Origin: Emcibacter sp.
GTDB taxonomy: Bacteria > Pseudomonadota > Alphaproteobacteria > Sphingomonadales > Emcibacteraceae
Length of the DNA: 64,000 nt
Reading direction: 5' to 3'
NCBI RefSeq assembly: GCF_963675455.1
Contig: NZ_OY776217.1
Span: 2,404,001-2,468,000 of the forward strand
Shown here: positions 59,711-64,000 of the stretch, one piece after another
Position numbering within the stretch: the first letter of the stretch is position 1
How the letters are laid out: the number at the start of each line of letters is the position of its first letter
Translations under genes and position numbers: made by a program
The notes under the pieces: model-generated
Seen by the model: the letters and a program-made list of their open reading frames with translations, nothing else
Told to the model about the DNA's origin: nothing
Databases searched by the model: none

Positions 59711-61818
59711 TCAAGAAATATTATTTTAAATCAAAAGAAGTTCAAAACCAGTCACTTGTTTTGCAAGTCACACTTTTTCTTTTAGGGGGCATTCTTGCAG
59801 GGCCATTGGCTTCTGCGGAAGAAGCCGAAATTGAAGAAGTGGTTTCGACCCAGAGCAGGAGCGAGAAACCCTTATTCGAACAAAGCGGAAATCTCGCCCT
59901 GGTGAAGGGGGAGGAGGTCGAATTTATCGGATCTACTCACATCAACGAGCTGGCTGTCCGGGTGCCGGGGGTGAATATCTCCCGAAATGATGGCCAGGAA
60001 TATCTGGCCTCCATCCGCTCCCCTGTGCTGAGCGGGGCAGGAGCCTGCGGGGCCTTTTTGATGGCTCAGGACGGTATTGCCCTGCGTTCCGCAGGCTTTT
60101 GTAACGTGAACGAGTTGTTTGAAGCCTTTACGGAGCAGGCAGAACGGATAGAAATTACCAGGGGACCTGGATCCGCCCTGTATGGCTCCAATGCCCTGCA
60201 CGGAATCATCAACGTTATAACGCCGGCTGCGAATACGGATGAAGGGCGGGTGAGCCTGGAAGGGGGCAGTAACGAGTTCGGTCGCCTGAATGCCTCAAAG
60301 GGTATTACAGGTGAAAAACACGGTTTCAGGGCTATGGTGTCTGTGACCCATGATGGCGGATATCGCGATGATTCCGGATATGATCAGCAGAAAGTCAATC
60401 TCCGCCATTATTATACTGGGGAGGAATGGACAATTTCTTCCAGCCTTTCACTGACTAACCTTGACCAGGAAACAGCCGGATATATTACCGGGCTTGACGT
60501 CTACAAAGACCGGGACATTTCCAGAACCAATCCCAACCCGGAAGCTTTCCGCAAGGCGAAGTCTTTGCGTTATTGGTCACGCTTTTCCACCGCGATCAGT
60601 GATGACGTGCGCTGGCAGTTTACGCCTTATGTTCGGGCTCTGGATATGGAATTCCTGATGCACTTCCTGCCGGGGGCGCCTCTGGAGGAAAACAGCCAGA
60701 CCAGCATTGGCCTTCAGAACGGATTTTATATCAATGAAGACAGCGATCTGGAGATCATCGCTGGTGCAGATTTTGAATATACCCGTGGTTCACTGAAGCA
60801 GACGCAGGAAAATCCGACAGAAGGGTCCGCTTTCCTGCAGGCGACCATTCCGGCCGGCAAGCAATATGATTATGATGTGGACAGCATCATGGCTGCGGCT
60901 TTCCTGCAGGGAGACTGGGCCATAAGCGAGAAGCTGCATCTCCTGGCGGGGGCCCGTCTGGAATATATGCGTTATGATTATACCAACAACATGGTATCCG
61001 GGCGTGTGGATGAAGACGGGAACGAATGCGGGTTTGGAGGGTGCCGCTATACCCGGCCGGAAAGCCGGGTAGATGATTATACGGCATTTTCTCCCAAGAT
61101 CGGGCTTTTGTACCAGTTTGACGAAAACCATAACGTTTATCTGAACCTGAGCCACGGCTTCCGGGCCCCCCAGGCAACGGAACTGTATCGCCTGCAGAGG
61201 GCGCAGACAGTCGCGGATCTGGGCAAGGTCAGCCTCAAAAGCATCGAGCTTGGCGTCCGGGGAAAAAGAAATCGTCTGAGCTATACAGTTTCTTTATATG
61301 CCATGGAAAAGGACAATTATATTTTCCGGGATTCGTCCTTCTTTAACGTCGACAGCGGCAAATCGGACCACATCGGTGCCGATGTCATGGTCAAGCTTGA
61401 CCTGACGGACCGTTTGAGTGTGCGGGGCAATGTGAGTTTCGCTCGTCACCGCTATACATTTGATTTATTTAGCGAAGAGATCAACCTGAACGGCAAGGAT
61501 ATTGATGCAGCTCCCCGTAATTTTGGCAGCATGCAACTTAACTGGCGGCCCACGGAAAAGGTTACGACGGAACTGGAATGGGTACATATGGGATCCTACT
61601 ACCTGGATCCGGAAAACCTGCATAAATACGAAGGCCATGATTACCTGAACCTCAGGGCAGATGTTCAGGTCAAAGAGACCTATGCCTTGTTTGTTCGGGT
61701 GATGAACCTGACCGACGTGAAATATGCCGAACGCGCTGACTATACAACCTTTACCGATGAGAGGTATTTCCCCGGGAAACCCCGATCCTACTATGTCGGT
61801 ATGAAGGTGAAATTCTGA
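59707..61818 (+). CDS. TonB-dependent outer-membrane receptor 2
   Basis: A 703-residue receptor. Signal peptide about 1-38, TonB-box region EEAEIEEVVSTQSR, plug 55-165 (RVPGVNISRNDGQ, RIEITRGPGSALYGSNALHGIINV) and a barrel ending in RSYYVGMKVKF. ATG 59707 overlaps the propeller stop (ATGA) and is preferred to 59689. No good ribosome site is visible, as expected for a gene once coupled to its upstream neighbour; expression may now be poor. A paired barrel gene follows 4 bp later. Confidence 0.9.
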   Translation: MIKKYYFKSKEVQNQSLVLQVTLFLLGGILAGPLASAEEAEIEEVVSTQSRSEKPLFEQSGNLALVKGEEVEFIGSTHINELAVRVPGVNISRNDGQEYLASIRSPVLSGAGACGAFLMAQDGIALRSAGFCNVNELFEAFTEQAERIEITRGPGSALYGSNALHGIINVITPAANTDEGRVSLEGGSNEFGRLNASKGITGEKHGFRAMVSVTHDGGYRDDSGYDQQKVNLRHYYTGEEWTISSSLSLTNLDQETAGYITGLDVYKDRDISRTNPNPEAFRKAKSLRYWSRFSTAISDDVRWQFTPYVRALDMEFLMHFLPGAPLEENSQTSIGLQNGFYINEDSDLEIIAGADFEYTRGSLKQTQENPTEGSAFLQATIPAGKQYDYDVDSIMAAAFLQGDWAISEKLHLLAGARLEYMRYDYTNNMVSGRVDEDGNECGFGGCRYTRPESRVDDYTAFSPKIGLLYQFDENHNVYLNLSHGFRAPQATELYRLQRAQTVADLGKVSLKSIELGVRGKRNRLSYTVSLYAMEKDNYIFRDSSFFNVDSGKSDHIGADVMVKLDLTDRLSVRGNVSFARHRYTFDLFSEEINLNGKDIDAAPRNFGSMQLNWRPTEKVTTELEWVHMGSYYLDPENLHKYEGHDYLNLRADVQVKETYALFVRVMNLTDVKYAERADYTTFTDERYFPGKPRSYYVGMKVKF

Positions 61819-61822
61819 GGCG

Positions 61823-62924
61823 GTGTTAACAAGGTCTCCCGCCATATCCTGTTTTTACCTCTGTCTATTCCTTCCCGCATTTGGGGAGGTAAAGGCAGAG
61901 GAAACGGATGGTTCCTCCTCTTTCGAGATAGAGGTGGAAAGTGAACTTTTTTGCCTCGGAAGGACCCAAGCCTTCTCTTATAACCGGTGAATTGGAACTG
62001 GATGCGGTTCTTCCTCTGGCCCCCGGCTTGACGCTGCAGGTGGGTGTGGGCTTTGAAGAGGTGAACGAGGAGGAAGGCGAATTTTTCGAAGAAAACGAGT
62101 ATTTCCAGCAGATGGGGCTGTTTATGGAAGAGGTTTTCCTGGCCTATAAAACGGGAAACGCACGTTTTTTTGCCGGCAAGTTCAATCCGATCTTCGGCGT
62201 AGGGCGGGAACTTGCCCCGGGTCCCTTTGGTCACCAGCTGCCCGAGGACTATTATGAACAGCTCGAACGTGTCGGGATTGGCGCGGGCTACAGTTTTGGC
62301 TCGGATGACGCTGGGGAACATACCCTGACCCTGCAGAGCTATTTTACCGACACAAGCTTCCTGTCAGGTTCCCTTGTTGCCTCCCGGGAACGTCTCAGTA
62401 GAAGTGATGGAGGTCTGGCCAACACCGGGGATTTTTCTTCCTATGCGGTTTCACTGGAGGGAAGCCTGCCTGTCCCGGGCCTTGAGCTTGAATATTCGAC
62501 AAGCTATATGAAAAATGCTGTGGACGAGGGAGGCGATGATGATGAAACAGGAATTGCCCTTGCCCTTTTCGGCAGTGTGGACCTTGCCGGCGCCATGCAG
62601 TTTAGTCCCTTTATAGAGTATGTGAGTCTTTCAATTGCCGAAGGGGAGGCGCAGGACCGGGATATTATTACGCTGGGAGGCACAGTTTTTTACGAGAACT
62701 GGAAAACGGCTGCTTCCTATTCCAGGGTGTCCAGCACCCCTGTCGACCAGGATATTGAGGATATAGATACTCACCAGTTACAGCTGTCCTTGGGGTATGT
62801 TTTTGAAAATGACCTGCAAATCGATATTGGCTACATATACAGCAAACTGAAAATCAATGAGGAAACGGCTCATGACCATATTCTGGGCATTATGTTCCGT
62901 CATGAATTTGAGGTCGGATTCTGA
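61823..62924 (+). CDS. Outer-membrane beta-barrel protein with apparent frameshift
   Basis: The frame from GTG 61823, 4 bp after the receptor stop, encodes a signal peptide (ISCFYLCLFLPAFGEVKA) and a mature start EETDGSSSFEIEVESEL. It then leaves frame at a run of six T (61947-61952). Removing one T joins it exactly to the long frame that continues FASEGPKPSLITGELELD and ends at 62924. Full product would be about 366 residues: alternating strands, acidic loops and a terminal FRHEFEVGF typical of outer-membrane barrels. As written, only an N-terminally truncated product from GTG 61941 can be made. Confidence 0.75.
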
Positions 62925-63077
62925 GCCCGGGGCCCATGACCAGATCAGGCTGATATCACAAATCCTGTCGGCATATACCGGCGCGTTTGTATAATTGTAT
63001 ATTACATAAAATATTTTATTTTCAATTTATTATATAGATTTCTTAAAGTTAATAATGAGACTAGGCTGCAGTTTTTT

Positions 63078-63833
63078 CTAGCTAATATTGAGCAGTTCCG
63101 CTGTTCTGTTGAGCAGGCTTGCCACCTTTTCCTCAATTCTGTCGTCATAGCGCACCAGGGGAATGGCAACACTGATTGCTCCGCCGACCTCTCCATCGAT
63201 ACGAATGGCGCGTCCCATGCCGCATATGCCAAGCGTATGCTCCTCACGGGTATAGGCAATTCCGGTGCGGCGAATATCCTCAATCTCGGCGCGTAGTTTT
63301 TGTTCCGAGACGACAGTGTTTCTCGTCATGGCATCACGATGGGCCTCCCTGAAATATGTATCTATCTCTTCGTCCGGGAAACTGGCCAGTAATGCCTTTC
63401 CCGACGATATACTGTGCAGCGGAAGAATCTGGCCGACAGGCACGGCGTACCGCAGGGCATGATCGCTTACCTCTGTGATCAATGATTCAATCTGCCATCC
63501 GCGCCGTACAAAAAAAGATGTCGTTTCGTTAAGTTCAATCCGCAGGCTGCGGACGAGGGGAGTGACACGGTCCACCACGGTAAAGTTGGGCATCGGCGCC
63601 TGCAGCCGTTCAAGTCCCGGTCCGGGACTGTAACGCCGTCCGTCGCGCACCAGGTATCCGCGTTCCACCAGGGTGTTGAGCAGATAGGACAGGCTGCTGA
63701 CCGGGATAGCCAGGGCATCTGAGATTTCCTGTGCTACCGACGGGCTTTTCCGGGAGACAACGAATTCGATGATGTCAAGTGTCCGTGTTGCCGACTTAAC
63801 ATTTGCCCTGTTCTTTGGTGTGTTACTCTGCAT
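63078..63833 (-). CDS. IclR-family transcriptional regulator
   Basis: A 251-residue IclR protein: winged helix about 12-75 (ATRTLDIIEFVV, VSSLSYLLNTLVERGYL) and effector domain about 85-245 with the ISSGKALLASFP and EEHTLGICGMGRAI motifs. It is set apart from the transport genes by 153 bp of very AT-rich DNA and faces an unseen gene beyond the right edge. Its upstream region has a palindrome at 63926-63938. Confidence 0.9.
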   Translation of the reverse strand: MQSNTPKNRANVKSATRTLDIIEFVVSRKSPSVAQEISDALAIPVSSLSYLLNTLVERGYLVRDGRRYSPGPGLERLQAPMPNFTVVDRVTPLVRSLRIELNETTSFFVRRGWQIESLITEVSDHALRYAVPVGQILPLHSISSGKALLASFPDEEIDTYFREAHRDAMTRNTVVSEQKLRAEIEDIRRTGIAYTREEHTLGICGMGRAIRIDGEVGGAISVAIPLVRYDDRIEEKVASLLNRTAELLNIS

Positions 63834-63925
63834 TATTTTTACAGTTCGCTTTATCTGATACTGAGGTCTGGTTAATGTCCAGATTGCGGCAAAATACTAT
63901 CATGAAGGACTTTAATTGCAATCTG

Positions 63926-63938
63926 CTATATAATATAG
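63926..63938. promoter_or_regulatory. Palindrome upstream of IclR gene
   Basis: CTATAT-A-ATATAG is a perfect odd palindrome, about 95 bp upstream of the leftward IclR start. It could be the regulator's own site or a promoter element for the gene beyond the window. Confidence 0.35.
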
Positions 63939-64000
63939 TCTCTGGGTACGGCATTAATCCAACTCTGGCCGCCTGTCGAAAATGCCAGGATTGTGAAACT

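Noticed and set aside
61941..62924. GTG 61941 as the natural start of the barrel protein
   Set aside because: It would lack a signal peptide, while an excellent signal peptide lies just upstream in the adjoining frame and joins after removal of one T.

Overview
The window is a 64-kb catabolic island from a Gram-negative bacterium. It most resembles an alphaproteobacterium of moderate GC content: it has TonB receptors, signal peptides of outer-membrane proteins, class III (LigAB) ring-cleavage enzymes and many FCD/IclR regulators. No rRNA, tRNA, integrase or transposase is visible, so the genus cannot be fixed from the sequence. Almost every one of the 61 genes called fits uptake, ring oxidation, ring cleavage or downstream processing of aromatic or polycyclic compounds. 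Layout: 1-6.8 kb holds an acyl-CoA ligase cut by the window edge, a GntR/FCD regulator, and an operon of fumarylacetoacetate-type hydrolase, 2-oxoglutarate oxygenase, a 3-hydroxyisobutyrate-dehydrogenase/NTF2 fusion and an extradiol dioxygenase. 6.8-12.4 kb holds an IclR regulator and an acyl-CoA module (ligase, MaoC-type dehydratase, CoA-transferase, thioesterase). 12.4-21.4 kb holds a GntR regulator, ornithine-cyclodeaminase-like protein, DapA-type aldolase, aldehyde dehydrogenase, a TauD-type oxygenase with LigAB, RibBA and a LysR regulator. 21.4-27.9 kb holds a flavin reductase and a ThDP decarboxylase facing away from a glyoxalase-like protein, a group D flavin monooxygenase, a second VOC extradiol dioxygenase and a CMD-family protein. 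28-41.7 kb is a naphthalene-type upper pathway: reductase, NahE-like hydratase-aldolase, a second LigAB, NahD-like isomerase, two Rieske oxygenases with beta subunits, dihydrodiol dehydrogenases, GMC oxidoreductase, Rieske ferredoxin and aldehyde dehydrogenase. 41.8-49.1 kb holds a third Rieske oxygenase, an AraC regulator, an old-yellow-enzyme homologue and a TonB receptor. 49.5-54.5 kb holds a second TauD, a luciferase-like monooxygenase, an esterase, a third LigAB that is a near-exact copy of the first, a membrane protein and a VOC protein. 54.5-64 kb is transport and export: EmrAB with MarR, an aromatic-acid symporter, a beta-propeller remnant, a second TonB receptor, a frameshifted outer-membrane barrel and an IclR regulator. 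Two observations stand out. First, six intergenic sites at 23.8, 24.0, 26.0, 45.0, 45.2 and 49.3 kb share one promoter architecture: two direct half-sites (ATAA-N5-NCNGAT) exactly 22 bp apart, running straight into a conserved TTTACA -35 box, with a -10 region 16-17 bp further on. This is the geometry of an AraC/XylS-type class II activator promoter, and two of the sites flank the araC-family gene itself, so the island appears to contain a self-contained AraC regulon. Second, a 1,164-bp ligAB block occurs twice, 34,368 bp apart, with only four differences, all synonymous, while the TauD genes paired with the two copies are only about 77 percent identical in protein. This points to recent copying or gene conversion. 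All functions are assigned from motifs and gene context; substrates are inferred.
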